Source of the DNA: Trogon surrucura
Taxonomy: Eukaryota > Chordata > Aves > Trogoniformes > Trogonidae
DNA length: 64,000 nt
Reading direction: 5' to 3'
Assembly: GCA_020746105.1 (NCBI GenBank)
Contig: CM036617.1
Location: 39,275,898 to 39,339,897, forward strand
Shown here: positions 35,106 to 46,929 of the stretch, in pieces
Layout of the letters: the number at the start of each line of letters is the position of its first letter
Position numbering within the stretch: position 1 is the first letter of the stretch
Translations under genes and position numbers: made by a program
The notes under the pieces: model-generated
The model's database searches: none
What the model was told of the DNA's origin: nothing
The model's input: only the letters and a program-made list of their open reading frames with translations

Positions 35106-35914
35106 TTAACATCTCTAAACCATAACAGGTGAGAAAAATGTAAGAAATATAGTTGTGAATTATGAAAAATGTATTTGACCCAGTCTGAGTGGAGAAAATA
35201 TATTATATTCATTAGAGATGACTAACAATTTTTTTTTTTTTTAACAAGTCGATAAGAGAATCAAAATTAGTAAAATTAGTTGACATATAAGTCTGGATGT
35301 CTTAATACTAAGCAATAATGCACAGGAAACTAGTTATATAAAGACAAATGCAACAATTTCTTTAATTTACTTTCTTATATTTATCATTATATCTAAACCA
35401 GAGCCTTGTGCTTCAGCTGCTGTGTATACCATATGTGTTTCTATTACAAGATTGTCTGCACAAAGTTCTCATTTCGCTCTAAAATCAGAAGGTTTTCTCA
35501 CCACCTTTTTTTTACTTTATTCAAGGATAAATGTATTTGTTATGCTCAATTCAAAGGAAAGTCCTATTCCTTACGGAGAGCTAGTATACCGCCATGGCTC
35601 AACAGAAAAATACGAGCTTACTTTACCTCACAAGCTATTTTTTTATTAATTAATTTGAGTTTGTGCTTGTACTACAGTTTGCATGATGGTGATATCTCAA
35701 ATTTTTTTACATCAGTATGGCACCACATATATCCTTTGGCACCACAATTCATTATTTTGTTTCAGAAGACATGGAGCAATATGGCAATATGGAGTAATTT
35801 TTTTTTTTTTTTAATAAGCAAAACATTGACAGTGCAACCAAACTATTATATGTGAAGCCTTCAGTATAAGCAGACAGCAGAAACAGTCCCATAAAATCCT
35901 ATAATCTGCATTAT
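35106..35914. other. AT-rich stretch, nothing recognised
   Basis: T-rich runs occur at 35230-35242 and 35799-35812. The 149-codon frame at 35406-35855 is rich in Phe, Tyr, Ser and Cys in a way expected from AT-rich DNA and shows no domain. Confidence 0.4.
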
Positions 35915-36422
35915 CAATACAGGCTGGGGGATGATGTGAGTGAGAGCAGCCCTGTGAGCTTGTGGGTATTGGTGGGCAAAAACTTGACATAAGTCAACAA
36001 TGTGCATTCACAACCCAGAAGGCCAATCGTATCCTGGGCTGCATCCAAAGAGGTGTGGCCAGCAGATCAAGAGAGGTGATTCTACCCCTCTACTCTGCTC
36101 TGGGGAGACCTCACTTGGAGTGCTGTGTCCAACTGTGGAGCCCTCAACACGAGAAGGACATGGAGTTGTTGGAGCGGATCAAGAGGAGGGCCAGAAAAAT
36201 GGTCAAATGGCTGGAGCACATCTCCTACGATCATAGGCCAAGAGAGTTGGGGTTGTTCAGCCTGGAGAGACCTCAGAACAACCTTCCAGTAACTGGAAGG
36301 ACTTACAGGAAACCTGAGGAAGGACTGTTTACAGGGGTGTGTAGTGACAGGACAAGGGGCAATGGCTTTCAACTAGGGCAGGATAGATTTAGATTAAGTA
36401 TCAGGAAGAAGTCCTTTACTAC
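35915..36422 (+). mobile_element. CR1 LINE, upstream part of a copy split by a small CR1 insertion
   Basis: The open frame 35962-36432 reads QQCAFTTQKANRILGCIQRG, RPHLECCVQLWSPQHEKD, RARKMVKWLEHISYDHRPRE and [10 protein letters not shown], the conserved C-terminal region of CR1 ORF2. It proceeds to RKKSFTT, where the coding sequence is interrupted at 36422. It continues in frame from 36540. Confidence 0.9.
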
Positions 36423-36539
36423 TTACGGGTAGGTGTTGTGCTCAGGGACATGGTTTAGTGATGTTGATAGGGCTACAACCAATGTTGGACTCAATGATCT
36501 TGAAGGTGTCTTCCAACCAAAACTGTGCTATGATTCTGC
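36423..36539 (+). mobile_element. 117-bp CR1 tail nested inside another CR1
   Basis: The segment is a CR1 3' end only: CTCAGGGACATGGTTTAGTG, a short 3' UTR with ACTCAATGATCTTGAAGG, and the tail CTATGATTCTGC. Removing it rejoins the split host CR1 codon exactly: ACTAC plus TATGAGG restores Thr-Met-Arg. It is therefore a separate, very short insertion of a different CR1 on the same strand. Confidence 0.75.
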
Positions 36540-36745
36540 TATGAGGGTAGTGAAACACTGACCCAGGTTACCCAGAGACGTAGTGGAGCCTCCATGCATG
36601 GACGCATTCGAGATCAGGTTTCATGGGACTCTGAGCAACCTTGTCTATATAAAGATGTCCCAGCTAACTATATGGAGGTTGGACTGGATGACCTTTAAAG
36701 GTCCCTTTTAGCTCAACAAAATCCGTGGTCCTAGAATTCTATTTA
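36540..36745 (+). mobile_element. CR1 LINE, downstream part of the split copy and its 3' end
   Basis: The sequence resumes as MRVVKH-PRLPRDVVEPP and DAFEIRFHGTLSNL (one stop), the last part of CR1 ORF2. A 3' UTR follows with GGTTGGACTGGATGACC. The tail is decayed (TCCTAGAATTCT). Confidence 0.8.
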
Positions 36746-37005
36746 TAACAAAATTCAAGGCAACAATATTGCAGCTGTGGTGTTTTAAGCACATAAAAGA
36801 CACTAAGATTGGGATTCATAACATCATAACATAAAGAATGTAAAAAATTAAGTCTAAGCCAGTTTTCTGTAAAATTAAAGACGAGAAAAGGCCTCCAAAG
36901 GTAATTAACCTGACCTACGCAAAATCTCTCCTCTACGACAAGGTCAATTCCTCTCTGGAGGCATTTACTTTCACAAAAGCAATTTACAGAGGTTAACTCA
37001 TATAT
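36746..37005. other. Short unique spacer between two CR1 copies
   Basis: AT-rich sequence with no signature. Confidence 0.45.
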
Positions 37006-38050
37006 TCACAGAATATGAGAATCTCAGAATGCTAGAGGTTGGAAGGGACCTCGAAAGATCATCTAGTCCAACCCCCTTACCAAAGCAAGTCACCTAGAAT
37101 AGGTCACACAGGAACGTGTTCAAGCAGATTTTGAATATCTCCAAAGAAGCCTCCACAGCTGCTCTGGGCAGCCTGTTCCAGTGCTCTGTCACCCTCACAG
37201 GGAAAAAAGTTTTTTCTAATGTTTTTGTGGAACCTCCTATGCTACAGCTTGCACTCATTGCCCCTTGTCCAATCACTGGACATCACTGATACGAGCTTGG
37301 CTCTATCCTCCTAACACTCACCCTTTATATATTCATAAACATTAATGAAGCCACCCCTCAACCTCTTCTTCTCCAAGCTAAAGAGACCCAGCCCCTTTAG
37401 CCTTTCCTCATAAGGGAAATGTTCCACTCCATCATCTCTGCGGCTCTGCGCTGGACTCTCTCAAGCAGTTCCCTGTCTCTCTTGAGTTGAGAGGCTCAGA
37501 AGTGGACACAATATTCCAGATGTGGCCTCACCAGGGCAGAGTAGAGGGGGAGGAGAAACTCTCTCGACCTATTAGCCACTCCCTTTCTAATACACCCTAG
37601 GATGCTGTTGGCCTTCTTGGCCATGAGGGCACATTACTGGCTCATGGTTATCCTATTGCCCACCAGAACCCCCAGGTCCCTTTCCCCTGTGCTGCTTTCC
37701 AACACACCATTACCAACCTATACTGGCACATGGGGTTATTCTTTCCCAAGTGCAAAACTCTACACTTGCCCTTGTTGTATTTAATACAATTTTTCCCCAC
37801 CCAAGTCTCGAGCCTGTCCAGGTCTCTCTGAATGGCAGCACAGCCTTCTGGTGTGTCAACCACTCCTCCCAGTTTTGTGTCGTAAGCAAACTTGCTGACA
37901 GTGCTCTCTAATCCCTCATCCAGGTCATTGATGAAGGTATTGAACAGCACTGGTCCTAGAACTGACCCCTGAGGGACCCCACTAGATACAGGCCTCCAAC
38001 TAGGCTTTGTACCATGGACCACAACTCTGTGACTTGTTCCCTTCAGTCAG
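37006..38050 (-). mobile_element. CR1 LINE, 5'-truncated copy
   Basis: This 1.05-kb minus-strand copy starts in the reverse transcriptase after motif A. The clearest open piece (37648-38022) reads [20 protein letters not shown] (motif B). [11 protein letters not shown] follows, where the catalytic FADD has become FAYD. The C-terminal region is broken by frameshifts, ending with the 3' UTR and a poorly kept CACAGAAT-type tail at 37006-37030. It belongs to the same close group as the copies at 23211, 40415 and 56815. Confidence 0.92.
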
Positions 38051-40414
38051 TTCACAATACATATTGCAATCTAACTGTAAAATTCTTATATGAAAAGAGA
38101 GAGTTTTTAATCAAGGCTAATTGAGAGAAGTCAAGTACCTTGTGTTTTCCAGTGAAGTTGAAAAAAAAGATGTGTCTAACCTGTTGAGCAGACTTTGTGC
38201 TTTGTATCAATGTTTTTTAGACTTTATAATCTGGCCTGAAGAGAGGTCTTTACTTTTAAAGTTCCTACATTTACAAACTCCTATGCTGGTTGACAGGTTT
38301 TCAGTTTCAGAGTAGTTTTGGTTTCCACTGCATCCCTGAGTTCCTCACTGTGTTGGCCAGGTGACATGGTTAGGGCTTTGAAACCTGCACACCACACAGG
38401 CTGTGGTTGCTGTGGGAGTTTTCACATTAAGCTTAAAGCTGCACTTTCTTTGCAGCAATTTGCCTCCTTTCAGATATGTTGATTTGCAATGAATAGGATT
38501 TAATGTTTTTGCATCATATTTGCATGTCTTTCCAATCCAAGGAGATAATTTCAGTGCGGCTTAGGCGTGTTTTACTGAAGGATTCAAGGGCATTTATATT
38601 GTTTCAGTCCAGATTTAATATTTTTCAGTGACTTTCTCCTTTTTCTGACTCAACAGAACCAACAGCTTGATGATATGTTTACGTTAAATGCAAATGGGGG
38701 AAAGGGGAGGAGGGAATAGAAAATGATTTTCAAGTCCTTTGGGGACATGCAGTTATTGCTGCTCTGCAGCAGCCCCTGCCGGAAAAGGACCTGTGTCCAA
38801 CCTCCGGCTCTCGACACGGCTCTGACTGTCAAACCTGCTGCTGAATCATCAGCTAGTTGTGTTCCAGCACAGTCATCCATGACCTCTGGGTTCACCCAAA
38901 CCTGGAACGGGTTCTCCTGCCATCTGCAGAGTGGCAACCACTCATTCTTATCACAATGAGCCTTGAATGCCAAAAGAATAAAGAACACTTATGAGTCTTT
39001 TCTGACATATTTGTAGCCATGAACAACAAGGAAACTGAAAAATGTTAGTGTAAGAGAAGCAAAGCCATACAGCGTAAGATAAAGCACCTGGGAAAAGCTT
39101 TACTTAAAGTGCATGTCACGACAGGGTGTCCAAAGAACATTTTTCGCTGAGTGAAAGCATATTAAACTATGCTAGTACTGTCTTCTCTTCCATGCGGTTG
39201 TTGACAGATGTTCAGGAAAAAAAAAATTCCTTTCTGCTTGACCTTAAAACCTGTATATTGTGTATTTATAATGCTAAACAATAAAACAGCAACATGAAAC
39301 AGGGAGTTTTGTGATAGAAACAAAATATTTTTGCTTTGCTATGTAAATTGCACAGAAAAAGATTAAAAGTTGTTTTCCTAATAATATTATTGAAAAGAAC
39401 AACAATAATAATACCACTTACCATTTGAAATACATAACCAGAGTGGAATAAAAGCCAGTGATTGCAATTTGTTGTGCCATATATCCATGAAAATTCCCTA
39501 CAATGGAAAGAAAATACTGCAGGCAGGTTGTGGTAAAAACATAATTATTTTCTCATATTTATCACCACATTTAAGCGATTCTTCCCAAAGAGTTCTGCAA
39601 AATGTGTACATTTTTAATAGGGGTAATATTCCCTCAGGTTTAAGCTGGGTGAAAAGCAGTAGGAATAATTTACATGAAAGTGATTCATGTAATGTGGAAA
39701 GCTGGAGGAGGTGGGTGTGGGGAGAAGGAATGGAACAATGGAAGACAGGAAAAAGGACACAGGAAAATGTCTGATTTAAAGGCTTGAAATGACTGGTTAT
39801 TTTGGGACTAGGAAAACTGTCTTAAGGAGGAAAAGTGATTAAGTTTTAAACAATGACAGACACCAAAATACAAGTAGCCTCAACAGGAACTCTACCCTGC
39901 AACGGAAGGCAAGTGCCTCTGGGTTACCTCCATGAGGAGTTCCATGTCTTTGACCTGTTGAAGCACATGTTATCTTCCTGTTTTCTCAGGTTCAAGCAGA
40001 CAAGCAGACTCTCCTACATTTTAAGAGAAAAACAGAAGGACATGAGTTTTATTCATATTTCTCTGGTAGGCGATACACAGGCAATGCAGGTTAGCGTAAT
40101 AACTACACTGAGCAATGCAAACAAAAAACAAGAGTAAACTGAGGAAAACCAGGACCATGTGGGTTTTGCCAAAATACAAGTAATTTCCACTCTAACAGAT
40201 TTTCTTTTTCTTTTTCTTTTTTTTTTTTAAATCTAAATTTAAAAGAGTAAATAGCTTAATTTTTTTGCCAATATTCACATTTTTATGTGGAGGGAATTGC
40301 TTTCCAGACTATTTGAGTCCAATAAGGAGACTGTTGCTTTATTAGAACAAAGTTTCCTTAAATAATCCAATTTCCTTACAAGCAAACAGGGTAGAAGAAT
40401 TATATCAAAGTATT
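38051..40414. other. Unique sequence with one GC-rich patch
   Basis: 38740-38945 is GC-richer than its surroundings and open on both strands (plus 38723-38959, minus 38650-38988), but neither frame is recognised. The remainder is AT-rich. A T-rich run lies at 40200-40229. Confidence 0.4.
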
Positions 40415-42031
40415 TTCAGGGCAGTGGAGGAATTTGTTTTAGTCGATGAGGACTGGGTTAGGGACCAATTAAGCAATCTGGACATCCATAAATCCATGGG
40501 TCCAGACGGGATGCATCCACGGGTGCTGAGGGAGCTGGCTGATGTCATTGCTAGACCACTCTCCATCATCTTTGCCAAGTCTTGGGAGACGGGAGAGGTG
40601 CATGAGGACTGGAGGGAAGCAAATGTCACTCCAGTCTTCAAAAAGGGCAAGAAGGAGGACCCAGGTAACTATAGACTGGTCAGCCTCACCTCCATCCGTG
40701 GGAAAGTGATGGAACGACTTATTCTTGGTGCCATCTCAAGGCATATCAGGGATAAGAGGGTCATTAGAGACAGTCAACATGGCTTCACCAAAGGGAAGTC
40801 GTGCTTGACTAACCTCATAGCCTTTTATGAGGATATAACAAGGTGGATAGATGATGGCAGAGCGGTGGATGTGGTCTACCTTGACTTCAGTAAAGCATTT
40901 GACACAGTCTCCCACAGCATCCTTGCTGCTAAACTGAGGAAGTGTGGTCTAGACTCTCGGGTAGTGAGGTGGACTGTGAACTGGCTAAGGGGAAGAAGCC
41001 AAAGAGTTGTGGTCAATGGGGCGGAGTCTGGTTGGAGGCCTGTATCCAGTGGAGTGCCTCAAGGGTCGGTACTGGGACCAGTATTATTCAATATATTCAT
41101 CGATGACTTGGATGAGGGACTAGAGAGTACTATCAGCAAGTTTGCTGATGACACCAAGCTGGGAGGAGTGGCTGACACACCAGAAGGCTGTGCTGTCATC
41201 CAGCGAGACTTGGACAGGCTGGAGAGTTGGGCGGGGAAAAATTTGATTAAATATAACAAGGGTAAATGTAGGGTCTTGCATCTGGGTAGGAACAACCCCA
41301 GGTTCCAGTATAATTTGGGGAATGACTTATTAGAGAGTAGTGTAGGGGAAAGGGACCTGGGAGTCTTGGTGGACAGCAGGATGACCATGAGCCAGCACTG
41401 TGCCCTTGTGGCCAGGAAGGCCAATGGCATCCTGGGGTGTATTAGAAGGGGGGTGGTTAGTAGGTCGAGAGAGGTTCTCCTTCCCCTCTACTCTGCCCTG
41501 GTGAGACCCCATCTGGAATACTGTGTCCAGTTCTGGGCCCCTCAGTTCAAGAAAGACAGGGAAGTGCTGGAGAGAGTCCAGCACAGGGCAACTAGGATGA
41601 TTAAGGGAGTGGAGCATCTCCCTTATGAGAAAAGACTGAAGGAGCTGGGGCTCTTTAGTTTGGAGAAGAGGAGGCTGAGGGGTGACCTCCTTAATGTTTA
41701 CAAGTATATAAAGGGTGAGTGTCACGAGGATGGAGCCAGGCTCTTCTCGGTGACAACCAATGATAGGACAAGGGGTAATGGGCTGAAACTGGAACATAAG
41801 AGGTTCTGCTTAAACTCGAGAAGAAACTTCTTCTCAGTGAGGGTGACGGAGCCCTGGAACAGGCTGCCCAGAGAGGTTGTGGAGTCTCCTTCTCTGGAGA
41901 CATTCAAGACCTGCCTGGACACGTTCCTATGTGGCATAGTCTAGGCATTCCTGCTCTGGCAGGGGGATTGGACTTGATGATCTTTCGAGGTCCCTTCCAA
42001 TCCCTAACATTCTATGATTCTATGATTCTAT
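40415..42031 (+). mobile_element. CR1 LINE, young copy with intact reverse-transcriptase frame
   Basis: The 1.6-kb copy is 5'-truncated just before the reverse-transcriptase core and runs to a complete 3' end with three ATTCTATG units (42008-42031). The 3' UTR has GGCAGGGGGATTGGACTTG and GATGATCTTTCGAGGTCC. The whole remaining ORF2 is open, unlike every other CR1 in the window. It is on the plus strand, away from any candidate exon. Confidence 0.96.
40424..41944 (+). CDS. CR1 ORF2 reverse transcriptase (5'-truncated, open, 506 codons)
   Basis: The protein would copy CR1 RNA into DNA at a nicked target site. [17 protein letters not shown] and NYRLVSLTS lead into the fingers. YLDFSKAFD with Asp154 is motif [16 protein letters not shown] is motif B, and FADD (residues 240-243) holds the two catalytic aspartates. 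[43 protein letters not shown] and [12 protein letters not shown] follow to the natural stop. The endonuclease and ORF1 are missing, so the copy cannot move on its own. The first Met lies near the truncation point and is probably not a real start. The absence of stops points to recent insertion rather than host use. Confidence 0.85.
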   Translation: MEEFVLVDEDWVRDQLSNLDIHKSMGPDGMHPRVLRELADVIARPLSIIFAKSWETGEVHEDWREANVTPVFKKGKKEDPGNYRLVSLTSIRGKVMERLILGAISRHIRDKRVIRDSQHGFTKGKSCLTNLIAFYEDITRWIDDGRAVDVVYLDFSKAFDTVSHSILAAKLRKCGLDSRVVRWTVNWLRGRSQRVVVNGAESGWRPVSSGVPQGSVLGPVLFNIFIDDLDEGLESTISKFADDTKLGGVADTPEGCAVIQRDLDRLESWAGKNLIKYNKGKCRVLHLGRNNPRFQYNLGNDLLESSVGERDLGVLVDSRMTMSQHCALVARKANGILGCIRRGVVSRSREVLLPLYSALVRPHLEYCVQFWAPQFKKDREVLERVQHRATRMIKGVEHLPYEKRLKELGLFSLEKRRLRGDLLNVYKYIKGECHEDGARLFSVTTNDRTRGNGLKLEHKRFCLNSRRNFFSVRVTEPWNRLPREVVESPSLETFKTCLDTFLCGIV

Positions 42032-44688
42032 GATTTTTACTTCATTTATTTTGTAGCAAATATTTAATGTGGATTTTAGTATTACATTGAGAAGTTACAC
42101 TGTAAATAGAGAGTCCATTCCTAGATGTATGTACTGACTAGCAAATTTTAGAAAATTGTGCCCTGAATGTTATGCATGAACTGAGAGGATGAAATGGAAA
42201 TGAAGGTAGAATGAGAGGGCAAAGAGCTTTGAAGCTGGACACAGAGCCTGTAAATATGATGGGTTAAGATTACATCTAATTGAATTTGATGGCATATTCA
42301 GGGGATAAACTATTTAAAGCCTTTCATACCTGTAGAAAATATTGCAAAAAAATAAAATTTGTGGTTTTTTTCCTTATTTCAGACAGCAATATGAAATAGA
42401 TAAATATGGTTAAATAGCCCATATAATCAAAATCTATCAACTTTAAAAGTCAACTTGAGTATTTGATGTATGTCTTTTTCATCAAAAGAGATATAATTTG
42501 TTATGATTTTTAAATAGAAAACAGTATACTAGAAAAAGGTGGGTTTTTTTTCTTAAATGTGTAGTGGGAAATTAGCATTAAAAAGGCACGTCTGGGTAAA
42601 ACAGAGAACTTTGGCTTCATGCAACCCTCATTTAAAAAGAAGTAGGCTACAAATGAGCCAGTGTAAGTCCTCCCTCCCTGTCCCTGCCCTCCAGCTGCTC
42701 ACACCTCACCGCACTGCTACCCAAGGGATATCACTGCCATAGAGTGATGCTGGAAAAGCCACTAATGTATTACCATGGCCAGTCAGCGGAGCTCTCTAGA
42801 ATTTATTCATGGTTAAAGAATTAACCATACTTGGAGACTGTTTATGTGCTTTTTCACACACACACACAAAAAAACCTTAAAATTTCCCTATATCAATGGA
42901 TATCTGCACCTCTGACAACCCTCCTGGCAACTATTATAAAAGCTATGCCCGTGAAAAAAACATCATGAGGGGGTAGATTATTAAATTTTGTAAATCATAA
43001 GGCCTCTCTAGAAATGCAGAGCACTGCCAGTTGATTTAGATGTTGGCCTAGAAACTCTGCTGTTAGGACCATTAAACAGGTCCAGAGTTTAAACTGCACA
43101 GTAAATTATACACAGAAGAAACAGCATAGTGTCTTGCCTTGAGTTTCCTCCTTTTAAACACTGGACCGGCTGCATTGCAGCATCCGGAGACTCTGACAGT
43201 TCACGCTTGTTGTCGGGCTTCAGATTAAACAGTCATGCACTACTTTCTGCATCCTTGACCAAGCCAGACAGTTGAAGGTTACCACATTCTTTCCTGAAAC
43301 CAAAGATGACAATAAAAAGAAAGAAACCGGACTGGAAGCAAAGTTGGTGCAATGCCAGTGAGGGGTCCTGAACCAATATCCTGTTACAGGCCTTCCTTTC
43401 TGAGATGATAAATTACTCAAAATGCTATTTAAATCAGCCTTGTGTGATCCTCATCACCTCAAACTCTGCAAATGCTCTAGCAACTCTTCCTTAACACCGG
43501 ATCCAACTTTACAAATAAACCACACTGCCTGCACAGTCTGCAAAATACCAAGACACAAGGTAATTACTGGAGACAGTGTGAGATGATGACAATGCAAACT
43601 TTAACTCAAGACAAAGGAAACATTATTTCTCTATTTCCTCTCAGATGTTAAAGGTGAGTATGCAATTACCAGACTATAATTAACAAAGTTACATACTCTC
43701 GTTTGATGAATGCCCAGCTAGACGCACGTCAGGTAGCAGCCTCGAACAGAAGAATGCTAATTCCACTGAAGTGCGATACAGATTGTTTTGATTTATAGTT
43801 CTTAACTAACTGCTTTCTCCTTTTACTCTGACTTATGGTGCACCGTGTTGAAGTACGGTGTGATTAGAAACTGTCTTAGACCATAGCATTTCATGAACAA
43901 AAGAAGCAAATATGTCACTCAAATGGCTTTGGTTTACATTGATTCAGCATCTCTCTTGGAGCTTAGTTTTCTATTATGTAGTAAGGATTTCTTTTTTTAT
44001 ATCAGCTGAACACAGGACCCAAGATTTTTACATTCAACATGAGGCAGGCTGTCCCTTCACATTTAGGTTAATAACTGACATATTGTATGTTCCATATTTT
44101 GAATAAATAAAGTAGCATACCTAACAATGCAAATCTGACTACATGCTGAAAAATGTAAATCACTATATACTAGCTGTCACCAGGGGGAACTATTAATTCA
44201 TGCAGCAACATTCAAGGCTGGAGTGATATGGACTGGCACACCATACAAATACACAAGTATTTAGGAAGCTGAGGATTGTCATCTGTGTAACAACTAACCA
44301 AAGGTTAACAGCACAAAGACATATGACACTATTTGAACTAACGTAGCAATTAAACTAGGCAAAGAGTATGTCTTCTGGAATATTTTGTGGGTACTGAACA
44401 CAACATTTACAATACAACATGACCACAATGTATTTTAAAAATATTTTTGCTGAAATGAGTAAGATGTGATTTAATAAAAAGAAGTCCACAGTGGCTACTG
44501 TAGGATGGCATAACCAAATGTACCCATCAGTGACCCATGACATCTTCCCGCCAAAAATCCCACAAGCTAAACCAATTTTTTTTTGTTTGATGTTTCTTAG
44601 GCAGTATTCATAACTCTTTCGGCAGGAGGGGTGCTACTGGGCCAAGCAGAAGAAAATGAGAGACTTGTTTGTCAAAGTTTCTCAGAGT
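42032..44688. other. Unique sequence, no supported gene
   Basis: AT-rich with a CACACACACACA run at 42856-42867. A minus-strand frame at 43220-43420 follows a possible acceptor (GGTTTCAG) but stops quickly in every frame beyond it. No transposon ends are visible before the LTR at 44694. Confidence 0.4.
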
Positions 44689-44693
44689 CATGG

Positions 44694-45874
44694 TGTCGTG
44701 GGTTGACCCTGGCTGGCTGCCAGGTACCCACACAGCCGCTCACTCACTCCCCCCTTCACTGCTGAACAGGGGGAGAAAATATCTCCAAGGGCTCAGGGTT
44801 TGAGATAAGGACAGGGAGATCACCCTCATTTACTGTCCCGGGCAAAACAGACTCAGTTTTGGGGAAATTAGGTACATTTATTAAAAGAACTAATCAGAGA
44901 GGAGTAGTGAGAAGTAAGAAAGAGCAAACAAACCTTAAACAGAACACCTTCCCCCCATCCCTCCCTTCTTCCCGGGCTTAACATCAATCTCGGTTTCTCC
45001 ACCTCCTCCCCCGAGCGGCACAGGGGGACAGGGAATGGGGGCTGCGGTCAGTTCATCCGACGTTGGTTCCACCGCTTCTTCACTCCGGGGGAGGACTCTT
45101 CACTCTTCCCCAGGGCCACCGTGGGGTCCCTCTCACGGGAGATAAGCTTCATGCTCTCTTCTCTGCGTGAGTCGTCCCACGAAGGGCAATTCATCACAAA
45201 CTGCCCAACGGGAGACACCTCACGAGGGGCAACCCACCCCTCGTGAGTCTGAGGCGCAGTCCTTCAGGGGAAACTGCTCCAGCGTGAGCCACCCGCAGCA
45301 TCCCAAAAGTCCCACCGGCCAACCTGCTCCAGCGTGGGCATTCCCTCTTCCACGGGCTACAGGTTCCGGCAGCAACTTGCTCTGATGTGGGCTTCCCACG
45401 GGCTACAGTCCCCTTTCAGGCATCCACCCACACGGCGTGGAGTCCTCGGTGGACATCTATGCGGTGATCCTCACGGTGGACATCTGCACCTCGCCCATGG
45501 GCTGCAGGGGGACAACCCGCTTCACCATGGTCTTCACCACGGACCCGGGGGACTCCTTCTGCTCCGGCGCCTGGAGCTCATCCTCCCCCCCTCCTTCTTC
45601 ACTGACCTTGGTGTCTGCACAGATTCTCACTCCTCCATCTCTGTGCCAGCTGTTATTGCGCAGTTCTTTTTCCCGTTCTTAAATATGTTTTTCACAGAGG
45701 CGTTCCTCTACTATCACCTTACTGATAGGCTCAGCCTTGGCCAGCGGCGGGTCCCTCTTTGTAGCTGGCTGGCATTGGCTCTATCAATCTTGGGGAGTTT
45801 CTAGCAGCTTCTTACAGAAGCCACCCTGCAGCTCCCCCCCCGCCGCTGAAATCTGGCCAGGCCAAACCAAAACA
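44694..45874 (-). mobile_element. Solo LTR, 1.18 kb, of a common avian ERV family
   Basis: On the minus strand it starts TGTTTTGGTTTGGCC and ends CAACCCACGACA, and it is flanked by a perfect 5-bp duplication, CATGG (44689-44693 and 45875-45879). An AATAAA signal on the minus strand lies at 44877-44882. GC-rich sub-repeats built around phrases like CTCCAGCGTG fill the middle (45170-45420), typical of a long bird LTR family with repeated U3 segments. The open frames at 45167-45385, 45334-45804 and 45437-45682 are LTR sequence read through and are not genes. No internal retroviral region adjoins it. Confidence 0.85.
44877..44882 (-). terminator. Polyadenylation signal of the 44694-45874 LTR
   Basis: AATAAA on the minus strand lies about 185 bp from the LTR's 3' end, the expected place between R and U5. 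Confidence 0.6.
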
Positions 45875-45893
45875 CATGGGTTTTGTTAAAAGA

Positions 45894-46082
45894 GGGCCAA
45901 TTTAGCTCAGTGGGTTGAGCGTGGTGCTTGAAACACCAAAGGTCACGGGTTCGATTCCCGTTCGGTTCTCATGTGTTGCCTGACCTAGTCGAGAGGTGAT
46001 GTCCCTGCCCATGACAGGGAGGTTGGATTAAAATGATCTCTAAGGTCCCTTCCAGGCCAGGCCATTCTATGAAAATATGAAA
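45894..46082 (+). mobile_element. tRNA-derived SINE with a CR1 tail (TguSINE1-like)
   Basis: The first 75 bp are a tRNA-like head. The A box TAGCTCAGTGGG (45903-45914) and B box GGTTCGATTCC (45948-45958) both match the RNA polymerase III consensus. A T-arm ACGGG/CCCGT stem and an anticodon-arm GGTG/CACC stem are intact. The overall sequence is closest to tRNA-Ile, but the anticodon position now reads TGA. A CR1 3' UTR follows (TGCCCATGACAGGGAGG, TCTCTAAGGTCCCTTCC) with a decayed CTATGAAAATATGA tail. The design matches songbird SINEs that borrow the CR1 machinery. It sits 20 bp from the LTR to its left. Confidence 0.85.
45903..45958 (+). promoter_or_regulatory. Internal RNA polymerase III promoter (A and B boxes) of the SINE
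   Basis: The A box at 45903-45914 and the B box at 45948-45958 are separated by 33 bp, as in tRNA genes. Both match the consensus, so the promoter may still be usable, though no T-run terminator was judged. Confidence 0.6.
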
Positions 46083-46504
46083 GGAGAACGTGACAATGGG
46101 TTTGAAAGCAGAGATCACAACTTAGCAGTATAGTAGTGAACAGTAGTGGTTTGACATATTCCACCAAACTTCTCATCTGCATCCTCTCTCACACAACCTT
46201 CAGTCTGCCCGAATGTCCATAGAACCCACACACTTGTAGATGACAATGTTTCTTCCGAGTCAGATTAGTGAAAACCAGCAATAAATAACAATAAAGGGAA
46301 GAATAAGGGAAGTATATTCACAGCTCTGTGGGTATATGTCAGCAGGAACAACGTTACACGAAAAAAAATAACTTTCTTGTAAAAGAAAACCTAAATACAG
46401 TACCACAACGGCACATTATCACAAAGACAAAAATTTTATATTGAATAATGTTAACAGGTATATCACATGTAAAATAAGCAAAGTAATTATTTTGTTTTTC
46501 TTCA
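46083..46504. other. AT-rich spacer
   Basis: No feature is supported between the SINE and the ancient LINE fragment. Confidence 0.45.
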
Positions 46505-46915
46505 CACTGATCAGGCCTCTGCTGGGTTGTTGTGTTTAGTTTTGGGCACAACATTTTCAAAAAGGCAGACAAGTTGGAAAGATTTCAGAGGAGAACAACA
46601 AAAATGATAGAAGGTTTAGAAAATATGATCTATGGGAAAAGGTTAAGTGAACAGGGCATGTTCAGGCTAAAGAAAAGAAGACTGAAGGGAGACACGATCT
46701 GTCTACAAACACATAGAGTTGCTATAAAGAGGATAGGGACAAATTATTCTCATTAGTCAATGAGGACAGAACAAGAACTAATGGGCTAATGCTGCAGCAG
46801 AGAACATCTAGGTTAAGTGTAAAGGAAAAACTTTAACTAATAGAACAGTTAGAAATACAACATGCTGCCAAAGGAGCCTGGAAAAGTCCCTCTGAGATTC
46901 ACATTGTAGCTTATT
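46505..46915 (+). mobile_element. Ancient LINE fragment (L3/CR1-like)
   Basis: The open piece 46532-46756 reads FQRRTTKMIEGLENMIYGKR and LKKRRLKGD, the C-terminal region of the CR1/L3 clade. It diverges strongly from the younger CR1 copies here. Beyond 46756 the order continues with REN-type remnants in shifting frames. No octamer tail is preserved. The divergence suggests an insertion far older than the CR1 copies, perhaps shared across amniotes. Confidence 0.75.
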
Positions 46916-46929
46916 CTTGCTTTATATCT

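Noticed and set aside
41059-41937. Minus-strand frames of 70-155 codons opposite the intact CR1
   Set aside because: Same cause: antisense of a constrained frame. Similar shadows occur opposite the other CR1 copies.
45167-45804. GC-rich open frames as genes
   Set aside because: They lie wholly within a solo LTR with clear ends and target duplication, and their composition reflects its sub-repeats.
45894-45969. A functional tRNA gene
   Set aside because: The anticodon position, acceptor stem and 3' end do not match a working tRNA, and the sequence continues into a CR1 3' UTR. It is the head of a SINE.
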